A stretch of 64,000 nt of DNA from Massilia sp. KIM (GTDB taxonomy: Bacteria > Pseudomonadota > Gammaproteobacteria > Burkholderiales > Burkholderiaceae_D). The stretch spans positions 1,860,001 to 1,924,000 of the forward strand of contig NZ_MVAD01000001.1 of assembly GCF_002007115.1 (NCBI RefSeq), written 5' to 3'. The notes below the pieces were generated by a model that made no database searches, was not told the DNA's origin, and was given only the letters and a program-made list of their open reading frames with translations. This document shows positions 43,587 through 50,981 of the stretch, one piece after another. Each line of letters opens with the position of its first letter. The stretch's first letter is position 1. The translations under genes were made by a program, and so were the position numbers.

Positions 43587-45215
43587 TCAGGCGAGCCGCT
43601 CCCAGGCCTTGGCCGCACTGAGGAAAAGCTCACCATTCAGGCTATCCAGCAGATCGCTGTCGCGCAGCCGGTCCATCACCGGCCCCTTGACCTCGGCCAG
43701 GTGCAGCAGCACGCCGCGCTGGCGCAGCGAGGCGTTCAGCTCGGACAGCGCGAACAGGGCCGTGGTGTCGATCGCGTTCACGGCCGACAGTACCAGCACC
43801 AGGTGGCGCGTGCCCGGGTTGGCCGCCAGTTCGTCTTCGATGCGCTCGTTGACCGCCTCGACATTGCCGAAGAATAGCCCGGCATCGATGCGCAGCATCA
43901 GGAGGCCGGGCGCGGTAGCGGCCTCGTAGCGCTCGACGTTGCGGAAGTGCTCGGTGCCCGGGATGCGCCCCAGCACCGCGATGTGGGGACGGCTGGCGCG
44001 CCAGATCAGGGCCCCGATCGAGAGCGCGACGCCGATCACCACCCCGGCCTCCACGCCCATGACCAGCACCCCGCCGGCGGTGGCCAGCAGCGCCGCGGCG
44101 TCGGCCCGGTCGTAGCGCCAGGCGGTGCGCAGGGTCGACAGGTCGAGCATGCCCAGCACCGCGACGATGATGGTCGCGGCCAGGGTCGGCAGCGGCAGCA
44201 GCGCCAGCCAGTCGGTGGGCGCCACCAGGGCCAGGGCTAGCAGCCCCGCGGTGATGATGCCGGCGAGCTGGCTATTGGCGCCGGCCGCGAAGTTCACCGC
44301 CGAGCGCGAAATGCTGCCCGTCACCGGGAAGCCGCCCGACAGCGCGCTGCCCAGGTTGGCCGCACCCAGGCCGATCAGCTCGCGGTTGCTGGACAGCTTT
44401 TCTCCGCGCTTGAGCGCCAGCGCCTGGGCGCCCGACATGCTGATCAGGAAGACCATGAAGCCGATCAGGAGCGCGGGCTTGAGCAAGGTCTCCCAGTGCG
44501 CATGCGAGAGCGCCAGGTTCAGGCGCGGCAGCCCGGACGGCACCGCGCCGGTGGTCGCCACCCCGGCATGCTGCAATCCGCCCAGCGCCACCAGCAGGGT
44601 CGCGCCCAGCACCACCAGCATGGGCGCCAGCTTGGCGCCGATGTCGGCCGCCGTGGCGGGAACGCGCAAGCGCCGCAACAGGGGCGCCAGGTGGCTGCGC
44701 GCCGCCGCCAGCAGGACGAGCGAGCCCAGGCCCAGGGCCGCGCTGGTCCAGTGCGGGGCGTCGAGCGGCCCGCCCAGCAGGGTCTTGAGCTGGCCCCAGG
44801 CGATCAGGATGGCCGAGCCGATGGTGAAGCCGCTCATCACCGGGCGCGAGAAGAAATTGGCGAGAAAGCCGATGCGCAGCAGGCCGCATACCAGCAGCAC
44901 GGCGCCCGACAGCAGGGCCAGCTGGGCCGCCAGCACGCCATACAGCCCGCTGCCCGGAGCGGCCAGCGGCGCCAGGATCGAGGCCGTCATGAGGGAGATG
45001 ATCGCCATCGGCCCCACCGATTGCGTGGTGCTGGTGCCGAACAGGGCGTACAGCAGGGGCGGCACGATGCTGGCGTAGATGCCCACCACCGGCGGCAAGC
45101 CGGCGACCAGGGCATAGGCCATGCCCTGCGGGATCATCATCATCGCCACCACCACGCCGGCGCTGACGTCTCCGGGCAGCATGGCGCGCCGGTACTGCCT
45201 CAACCACTGGAGCAT
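43587..45215 (-). CDS. SulP family inorganic anion transporter
   Basis: The 542-residue protein has about 11-12 hydrophobic helices with the SulP signature (DVSAGVVVAMMMIPQGMAYA, GLPPVVGIYASIVPPLLYALFG) and a C-terminal STAS domain (about 430-535, LVLVLSAVNAIDTTALFALSEL). SulP proteins carry sulfate, bicarbonate or dicarboxylates; substrate unknown. It starts at ATG 45215 next to the DGC gene end. Confidence 0.92.
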   Translation of the reverse strand: MLQWLRQYRRAMLPGDVSAGVVVAMMMIPQGMAYALVAGLPPVVGIYASIVPPLLYALFGTSTTQSVGPMAIISLMTASILAPLAAPGSGLYGVLAAQLALLSGAVLLVCGLLRIGFLANFFSRPVMSGFTIGSAILIAWGQLKTLLGGPLDAPHWTSAALGLGSLVLLAAARSHLAPLLRRLRVPATAADIGAKLAPMLVVLGATLLVALGGLQHAGVATTGAVPSGLPRLNLALSHAHWETLLKPALLIGFMVFLISMSGAQALALKRGEKLSSNRELIGLGAANLGSALSGGFPVTGSISRSAVNFAAGANSQLAGIITAGLLALALVAPTDWLALLPLPTLAATIIVAVLGMLDLSTLRTAWRYDRADAAALLATAGGVLVMGVEAGVVIGVALSIGALIWRASRPHIAVLGRIPGTEHFRNVERYEAATAPGLLMLRIDAGLFFGNVEAVNERIEDELAANPGTRHLVLVLSAVNAIDTTALFALSELNASLRQRGVLLHLAEVKGPVMDRLRDSDLLDSLNGELFLSAAKAWERLA

Positions 45216-45258
45216 CAGATACTTGCCTGAACGAAAAGCCGTTAGCCTAGCACGTCGC

Positions 45259-46734
45259 TTACTGCATCGCCAGTTCGACGCAGTTGCGCCCGGCCCGCTT
45301 GGCGCGCGCCAGCGCCGCGTTCACCCGCAGCGCGAGCGAGTCGCCGCTCTCGGTCTCGCCCAGCTGGGCCACGCCCAGGCTGATGGTGAGATGGTCACAG
45401 CCGGGAATCTCGGCCTGCTCGATGGCGGCGCGCAGCTTCTCGGCCATCTTGAGGCCGTCGATGGCGCTGGTGTGGGGCGCGATGACCAGGAACTCCTCGC
45501 CGCCCGCGCGCACCAGTACGTCGCTCGAGCGCAGCAGGCCGCGCGCCAGCTCGGCCACGGCGCGCAGCGCCAGGTCGCCCACCGGGTGGCCGTAGGCGTC
45601 GTTGATGTTGCTGAAGCGGTCGATGTCGAAGCCGATCAGGGCCAGCGGCAGCCGATAGCGGCGCGCCCGCCGGATCTCGTTCTCGAGCAGGGTTTCGCCG
45701 TGGCGGCGGTTGGCCGCGCCGGTCAGGGCGTCCAGGGTGGCGAGCTGGGTCACGCGCGCCAGCAAGGCTTCGTTCTCGCGCGTCAGCTCGGCCATGCGCA
45801 GGCCGAAGGCGGCGAGCGCGGCCAGCTCGTCGAAGGCGGCCAACTGGGCCCGCGACAGGCTGGCGGCCTCGCGGAACAGCAGGCACAGCGAGCCGCGCGG
45901 AGCGCCCGGCCCGTCGGCGGGGATCGGCAGCCCGACCGCCATCCGCAGTCCATGTGCGCCCAGGCTGGCGGCCAGTTCCGGCTCACCGGCTTTTTCGAGG
46001 TCGTCGAGCAGCGCGAATTCGCCGGTGGCCGCGGCGAGCAGACCGGGAAAGGCGTGGCGCAGCGGCGAGTGCAGTAGGCGCTCGCCCCCGCGCATCAGGA
46101 GCGGCCCCAGGTGCAGGCCGTCCACGCCCCGCTCCGCTTCCACGTGCACGTCGCCATCGCGCAGGTAGAACAAAGCGGCATGGGCCACCCCCGGCCAGGC
46201 GGCCAGCGCCTCGACCAGGCGTTCGGCGAAGCGCGCGCTGTCGTCGGCTTCGCTCAGGGCGCGCTGGGCGGCGGCGCCGGCGGCCAGCAAAGCCTGCATC
46301 TGGGTTTCGCGCGCGGACGGCTGCGCGGGCGGCGTGAAACCACGCGCGAGGCGCGCGGCCAGCAGTTCGCGGGTCTGCGCCGGGGCGAGCGGACCGATGG
46401 CGTAGTCGAGCGGTCCGAAGGCCATCAGGGCCGGCAGCCAGCGCGCATTGCGGAAGGGGCACAGCACCAGCACCGGGGCGCCGGCGCGCGCCGCCACCAG
46501 GGCGCCCAGGGCCGCCAGGTCGAGCCCCAGCTCGAAGCGTTCGAGGTCGAGCACCAGCAGGTCGACCGGCGCCGTGTCCAGCAGGGCCTGGGCCTGGGCC
46601 GCGCCCTCCGCCAGGGCGAGCTGGCCGAACAGCTCGGCGCAGGCCTCGCGGAATTCGGCGCGGCGCTGGCCGACCGCGTTGACATAGAGGCCGGAGTACT
46701 GGGCGCCGGCGCGGGCGCCGTCCTGCTGGGACAT
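45259..46734 (-). CDS. GAF-GGDEF diguanylate cyclase
   Basis: The 491-residue protein has an N-terminal receiver-like region lacking clear phospho-acceptor certainty, a GAF domain (about 155-310), a coiled coil, and a GGDEF domain (about 330-490) with GGEEF (411-415) and the c-di-GMP inhibitory I-site Arg402-x-x-Asp405, five residues before it. It makes c-di-GMP from GTP and should be feedback-inhibited. Start ATG 46734 has GGAG 5 nt upstream; an upstream in-frame start is not supported. Confidence 0.93.
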   Translation of the reverse strand: MSQQDGARAGAQYSGLYVNAVGQRRAEFREACAELFGQLALAEGAAQAQALLDTAPVDLLVLDLERFELGLDLAALGALVAARAGAPVLVLCPFRNARWLPALMAFGPLDYAIGPLAPAQTRELLAARLARGFTPPAQPSARETQMQALLAAGAAAQRALSEADDSARFAERLVEALAAWPGVAHAALFYLRDGDVHVEAERGVDGLHLGPLLMRGGERLLHSPLRHAFPGLLAAATGEFALLDDLEKAGEPELAASLGAHGLRMAVGLPIPADGPGAPRGSLCLLFREAASLSRAQLAAFDELAALAAFGLRMAELTRENEALLARVTQLATLDALTGAANRRHGETLLENEIRRARRYRLPLALIGFDIDRFSNINDAYGHPVGDLALRAVAELARGLLRSSDVLVRAGGEEFLVIAPHTSAIDGLKMAEKLRAAIEQAEIPGCDHLTISLGVAQLGETESGDSLALRVNAALARAKRAGRNCVELAMQ

Positions 46735-46898
46735 CTGCTCTCCTTCATACCGAACGATTGGCAATCCAGACAAGTTTGCCATAAAGCTTACTCCTGGGAT
46801 ATCGGAAATGTGTCACTGTGTGTGGAAGCGCACCGTCCGCCTGTCCCGCGCATTGAATACTGGCCGCAGTCGACACAGCATATTCAGGGAGAAGCGCG

Positions 46899-47864
46899 AT
46901 GGCAAAGCAGGACGACGTGGCGAACCAGCAGAAGGCAATCCAGAGCCGCCAGGACCAGCTCGACGGCAGCATGCAGAAGGCCGAGAACAAGGACGCGGTC
47001 CAGACCGGCATCGAGCAGCCGGCCCCGCCCATGCCCCAGCAGCACCTGGCCAAGCCGGGCCTGGAGGCGCAGATGGACCTCAAGCCGAAGTTCCTGGCCG
47101 AACAGTACAAGGGCAGCGGCAAGCTGCATGGCCAGGTGGCGATCGTCACCGGCGGCGACTCCGGCATCGGCCGCGCGGTCGCGGTGCTGTACGCGCGCGA
47201 AGGCGCCGACGTCGCCATCCTCTACCTCAACGAGCACGAGGACGCCGCCGAGACCCAGCGCTACGTCGAGGCCGAGGGCCGACGCTGCGTGACCATCTCG
47301 GGCGACGTCAAGGACTGGGAGTTCTGCCAGGACGCGGTCGAGAAAGTAGTGGCCGAATTCGGCCGCCTGGACGTCCTGGTCAACAACGCGGCCTTCCAGG
47401 AGCACGCCAGCTCGCTGCTCGACATCACCGAGGAGCGCCTGGACGAGACCTTCCGCACCAACATCTACGGTTACTTCCACATGGCCAAGGCCGCCCTGCC
47501 CTACCTCAAGCGCGGCGCCGCCATCGTCAACACCGGCTCGGTGACCGGCCTGAAGGGCTCCAAGAAGCTGCTCGACTATTCGGCTACCAAGGGCGCGATC
47601 CACGCCTTCACCATGTCGCTGGCGGCCAACCTGATCGACCAGGGCATCCGCGTCAACGCCGTGGCCCCCGGCCCGGTGTGGACCCCGCTCAACCCGGCCG
47701 ACCAGTCCCCCGAGCAGATCAAGGAGTTCGGCGCCAGCACTACCTTCAAGCGTGCGGCCCAGCCGGAGGAACTGTCGCCGGCCTACGTGTTCCTGGCCTC
47801 GAGCGTGTGCTCGGGCTACATCACCGGCGTGGTCCTGCCGATCACGGGCGTCGTCGGCGAATAA
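46899..47864 (+). CDS. SDR family oxidoreductase (YghA/general-stress type)
   Basis: The 321-residue enzyme has a Gln/Lys-rich N-terminal extension (about 1-75) and the Rossmann SDR core: TGGDSGIGRAVAVLYA, NNAAFQEHA, catalytic YSATK in SATKGAIHAFTMS. It resembles stress-induced YghA/GsiB-type SDRs. It is the first gene of a stress/repair cluster and ends 13 bp before ku. A leader region with a possible promoter precedes it. Confidence 0.9.
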   Translation: MAKQDDVANQQKAIQSRQDQLDGSMQKAENKDAVQTGIEQPAPPMPQQHLAKPGLEAQMDLKPKFLAEQYKGSGKLHGQVAIVTGGDSGIGRAVAVLYAREGADVAILYLNEHEDAAETQRYVEAEGRRCVTISGDVKDWEFCQDAVEKVVAEFGRLDVLVNNAAFQEHASSLLDITEERLDETFRTNIYGYFHMAKAALPYLKRGAAIVNTGSVTGLKGSKKLLDYSATKGAIHAFTMSLAANLIDQGIRVNAVAPGPVWTPLNPADQSPEQIKEFGASTTFKRAAQPEELSPAYVFLASSVCSGYITGVVLPITGVVGE

Positions 47865-47876
47865 GGAGGGCGGCTC

Positions 47877-48938
47877 ATGGCGCGCAGCATGTGGAAGGGT
47901 GCGATCAGCTTCGGGCTGGTGCACATCCCGGTCGAGATGTACGCGGCGGTGGACAACAAGGGCCTGGACCTCAACATGCTGGACCGGCGCGACTTCTCGC
48001 CGGTCGGCTTCAAGCGCTACAACAAGAGCAACAACAAGGAAGTCACCTGGGACGACATCGTCAAGGGCTACGAGTACGCGCCCGGCGAATACGTGGTCCT
48101 GTCCGACGAGGACCTGCGCCGCGCCAACCCGGAAGCCACGCAGACGATCGACATCCTGGCCTTCGTCGACGCCGGCGACGTGCCCCTGCTCTACTACGAG
48201 CAGCCCTATTACCTGGCGCCCGGCAAGGGCGGCGACAAGGTCTACGCCCTGCTGCGCGAGACCCTCAAGAAGGCCGGCAAGATCGGCATCGCCAACGTTG
48301 TCATCCGCGTCAAGCAGCACCTCGCGGCCCTGGTGTGCGTGGGCGACACCATCGTCCTGAACACCCTGCGCTACAGCGACGAGATCCGCGACGCGGGCGA
48401 CCTCAAGATCCCGGCCAAGAGCGACAAGAAGGCCGCCCTTAACGACAAAGAGTTGAAGATGGCGATGGCGCTGGTGCAGGGCATGAGCGAAGACTGGGAC
48501 CCGAGCCAGTACCACGACACCTACCGCGAGGACGTGCTGGCCCTGGTCGAAAAGAAGATCAAGGCCAAGCAGACCAAGACCATCACCATGCCCGAGCCGG
48601 AAAAGGAGAAGCGCGAGTCCGGCAAGGTCATCGACCTGGTCGCCCTGCTCCAGGCCAGCCTGGGCAAGAAGCCCGCCAAGGCCACCACCGCCGACGAGGA
48701 CGAGGACGACGACGACGAACCGCCGCCGCGCAAGTCGCGCAAGCCTGCGGCCGAGGATGCGGACGAGGACGAGGCGCCGCCGCCGCGCGCCCGCAAGGCC
48801 CCGGCGCAGGGCGCGGAGCGGATCGCCGCTTCCGCCAAGCGCACTTCCTCGAAGGCGCCAGCCAAGCCGGCGGCGAAGAAAGCGGCAGCCAAGGCCGCCC
48901 CCGCCAAAGCGCCCGCCCGACGCAGGAAGGCGGCCTGA
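47877..48938 (+). CDS. ku: Ku protein, bacterial NHEJ
   Basis: The 353-residue protein has the Ku core (about 1-255), MARSMWKGAISFGLVHIPV at the start and LNDKELKMAMALVQGM in the middle, which binds DNA ends as a homodimer and recruits LigD. The C-terminal tail is unusual: an Asp/Glu block (DEDEDDDDEPP) and then a Lys/Ala/Pro-rich histone H1-like tail. It is followed by a small membrane gene and catalase, and the ligase partner ligD lies on the other side of catalase in the opposite orientation. Confidence 0.96.
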   Translation: MARSMWKGAISFGLVHIPVEMYAAVDNKGLDLNMLDRRDFSPVGFKRYNKSNNKEVTWDDIVKGYEYAPGEYVVLSDEDLRRANPEATQTIDILAFVDAGDVPLLYYEQPYYLAPGKGGDKVYALLRETLKKAGKIGIANVVIRVKQHLAALVCVGDTIVLNTLRYSDEIRDAGDLKIPAKSDKKAALNDKELKMAMALVQGMSEDWDPSQYHDTYREDVLALVEKKIKAKQTKTITMPEPEKEKRESGKVIDLVALLQASLGKKPAKATTADEDEDDDDEPPPRKSRKPAAEDADEDEAPPPRARKAPAQGAERIAASAKRTSSKAPAKPAAKKAAAKAAPAKAPARRRKAA

Positions 48939-48941
48939 AGG

Positions 48942-49193
48942 ATGGACGAATTCCTCGACTTCCTCCAGTGGCCGGCCATGCTGGTCACGCTCTACGCGGC
49001 CTACCTGATCGGCTCCAAGCGCCCTGAGCGGCGGGTGTTCGGCTTCTGCATGTTCATCCTCAGCAATGTGCTCTGGATCGTCTGGGGCTGGCATGACGAA
49101 GCCTGGGCGCTGATCACCCTGCAGGCGGCCCTGATGGCGATGAACATCCGCGGCATCTTCAAGAACGAGGACGCAGCCACTCAGGAGTCCTAA
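48942..49193 (+). CDS. Small membrane protein, 83 aa
   Basis: An 83-residue protein with two to three hydrophobic segments (LVTLYAAYLIG, FGFCMFILSNVLWIVWGW, LITLQAALMAMNIRG). It starts 3 bp after the Ku stop, so it is likely co-transcribed. No family recognised. Could be a stress-response membrane protein. Confidence 0.75.
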   Translation: MDEFLDFLQWPAMLVTLYAAYLIGSKRPERRVFGFCMFILSNVLWIVWGWHDEAWALITLQAALMAMNIRGIFKNEDAATQES

Positions 49194-49199
49194 ATCATT

Positions 49200-49234
49200 A
49201 AAAGCTATCGAAAGAATAAAATCAATTAGCTTTT
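49200..49234. promoter_or_regulatory. AT-rich inverted repeat upstream of catalase
   Basis: AAAAGCTA (49200-49207) and TAGCTTTT (49227-49234) form a perfect 8-bp inverted repeat in a 100-bp AT-rich island, about 65 bp before the catalase start. A candidate operator for an oxidative-stress regulator such as OxyR, although the exact OxyR consensus is not seen. Confidence 0.5.
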
Positions 49235-49296
49235 CCTTTCATACTTGAAAAACTAGAATCTCTTCCATTGCAACGCATTCAATGAAGGAGAGATTC

Positions 49297-50760
49297 ATGA
49301 CCCAAGAACGCCTGACCACCGCCTCCGGCATCCCCGTCGCCGACAACCAGAACTCGCTGAGCGCCGGCCCACGCGGCCCGGTGCTGCTGCAGGACTTCCA
49401 CCTGATCGAGAAGCTCCAGCACTTCAACCGCGAGCGCATTCCGGAGCGCGTGGTGCATGCGAAGGGTTCGGGCGCCTACGGCACCTTCACCGTGACCCAC
49501 GACCTGCGTCCTTACACCGAGGCCGCGCTGTTCTCGGAAGTCGGCAAGCAGACCCCGGTGTTCCTGCGCTTCTCGACCGTGGGCGGCGAAAAGGGCAGCG
49601 CCGACACCGAACGCGATCCGCGCGGCTTCGCGCTGCGCTTCTACACCGAGGAAGGCAACTGGGACCTGGTCGGCAACAACACCCCGGTGTTCTTCATCAA
49701 GGATGCCATCAACTTCCCCGACTTCATCCACACCCAGAAGCGCGACCCGCAGACCAACCTGAAGTCGCCCAACATGATGTTCGACTTCTGGAGCCGGGCG
49801 CCGGAAAGCCTGCACCAGGTGACGATCCTGTTTTCGAGCCGCGGCACCCCGGACGGCTACCGCCACATGGACGGTTTCGGCAGCCACACCTTCAGCATGA
49901 TCAATGCGGCCGGCGAGCGCCGCTACGTGAAGTGGCATTTCAAGACCCGCCAGGGGATCAAGAACCTGAGCGCGGCCGAGGCGGCGCGCCTGGCCGGTGT
50001 CGATCCGGACTACGCCCAGCGCGACCTGTTCAACGCCATCGCCCGGGGCGACTTCCCGCAGTGGGACGTCAAGTTCCAGGTGGCGACCGAGCAGCAGCTG
50101 GCCGACTGGAGCGCCCGCACCGGCTGGAATCCCTTCGACGTGACCAAGGTGTGGCCGCACGGCGACTTCCCGCTGCTGACGGCCGGCGTGCTGGAGCTGA
50201 ACCGCAATCCGGACAACTACCACGCCGAGGTCGAACAGGCCGCGCTGTCGCCGGCCAACGTGGTGCCGGGCCTGGGCTTCTCGCCCGACAAGATGCTGCA
50301 GGGCCGCCTGTTCGCCTACCATGACGCCCAGCTCTACCGCGTCGGCGCCAACCACCAGCACCTGCCGGTGAACGCCCCGCGCTGCCCGGTCCACAACCAC
50401 CAGCGCGACGGCGCGATGGCGATCGCCAACGGCGGCGCGGCGCGCAACTACTATACGCTCAATGCGCGTGGCGCCGGGGCCACCGGCATGGGCTACGGCG
50501 AACCGGAACTGGCGCTCGAGGGCAATGCCGGCCGCTTCGACTTCCGTGGGCAGGAGGACGATTACTCCCAGGCCGGGGCGCTGTTCCGCCTGATGACGCC
50601 GGACGAACGCCTCGCGCTGTGCGACAACCTGGCCGCGCCGCTCAGCCAGGTGGATACCGACATCCTGGAGCGCCAGTTGGGGCACTTCGACAAGGCGGAT
50701 CCGGAGTATGGTCGCGGGGTGCGCGCTTCGCTCAAGGCGCTGGGTCGCAACGTCGACTGA
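49297..50760 (+). CDS. katA: Catalase (clade 3, small subunit)
   Basis: The 487-residue haem catalase has the active-site region around His54 (PERVVHAKGSGAYG), Asn in LVGNNTPVFFIKD and the proximal haem Tyr in RLFAYHDAQLYR. It breaks down H2O2. ATG 49297 with GGAG 6 nt upstream is the start. It lies between the Ku gene and ligD; expected to be induced by peroxide. Confidence 0.95.
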   Translation: MTQERLTTASGIPVADNQNSLSAGPRGPVLLQDFHLIEKLQHFNRERIPERVVHAKGSGAYGTFTVTHDLRPYTEAALFSEVGKQTPVFLRFSTVGGEKGSADTERDPRGFALRFYTEEGNWDLVGNNTPVFFIKDAINFPDFIHTQKRDPQTNLKSPNMMFDFWSRAPESLHQVTILFSSRGTPDGYRHMDGFGSHTFSMINAAGERRYVKWHFKTRQGIKNLSAAEAARLAGVDPDYAQRDLFNAIARGDFPQWDVKFQVATEQQLADWSARTGWNPFDVTKVWPHGDFPLLTAGVLELNRNPDNYHAEVEQAALSPANVVPGLGFSPDKMLQGRLFAYHDAQLYRVGANHQHLPVNAPRCPVHNHQRDGAMAIANGGAARNYYTLNARGAGATGMGYGEPELALEGNAGRFDFRGQEDDYSQAGALFRLMTPDERLALCDNLAAPLSQVDTDILERQLGHFDKADPEYGRGVRASLKALGRNVD

Positions 50761-50780
50761 GTTTCCGAGCCTGCTGCCCT

Positions 50781-50944
50781 AACACGTCGTAGGCGCCAAT
50801 ATCACCTACGTCGTACGCGCCAATAGCACCTCCGTCGTACGCGCCGCTGGCACCTACGTCGTTCCCGCGAAGGCGGGAACCCAAGTTTGCAAGCGTCTCG
50901 ACAGCGCATGGAGAACTTGGGTTCCCGCCTTCGCGGGAACGACG
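50781..50944. repeat. REP palindrome with adjacent 24-bp tandem units
   Basis: About 3.5 units of a 24-bp repeat (CACCTACGTCGTACGCGCCA core) end at 50857, where a perfect 31-bp inverted pair begins (arms 50857-50887 and 50914-50944, no mismatch). Each arm contains TTCCCGCGAAGGCGGGAA. The tandem unit shares the CCTACGTCGT start of the arm, as for the 32.4-kb element. Confidence 0.85.
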
Positions 50945-50981
50945 TGGTGGGGGCGCGTGTGATCGCGATGTCTGCGAGTTT

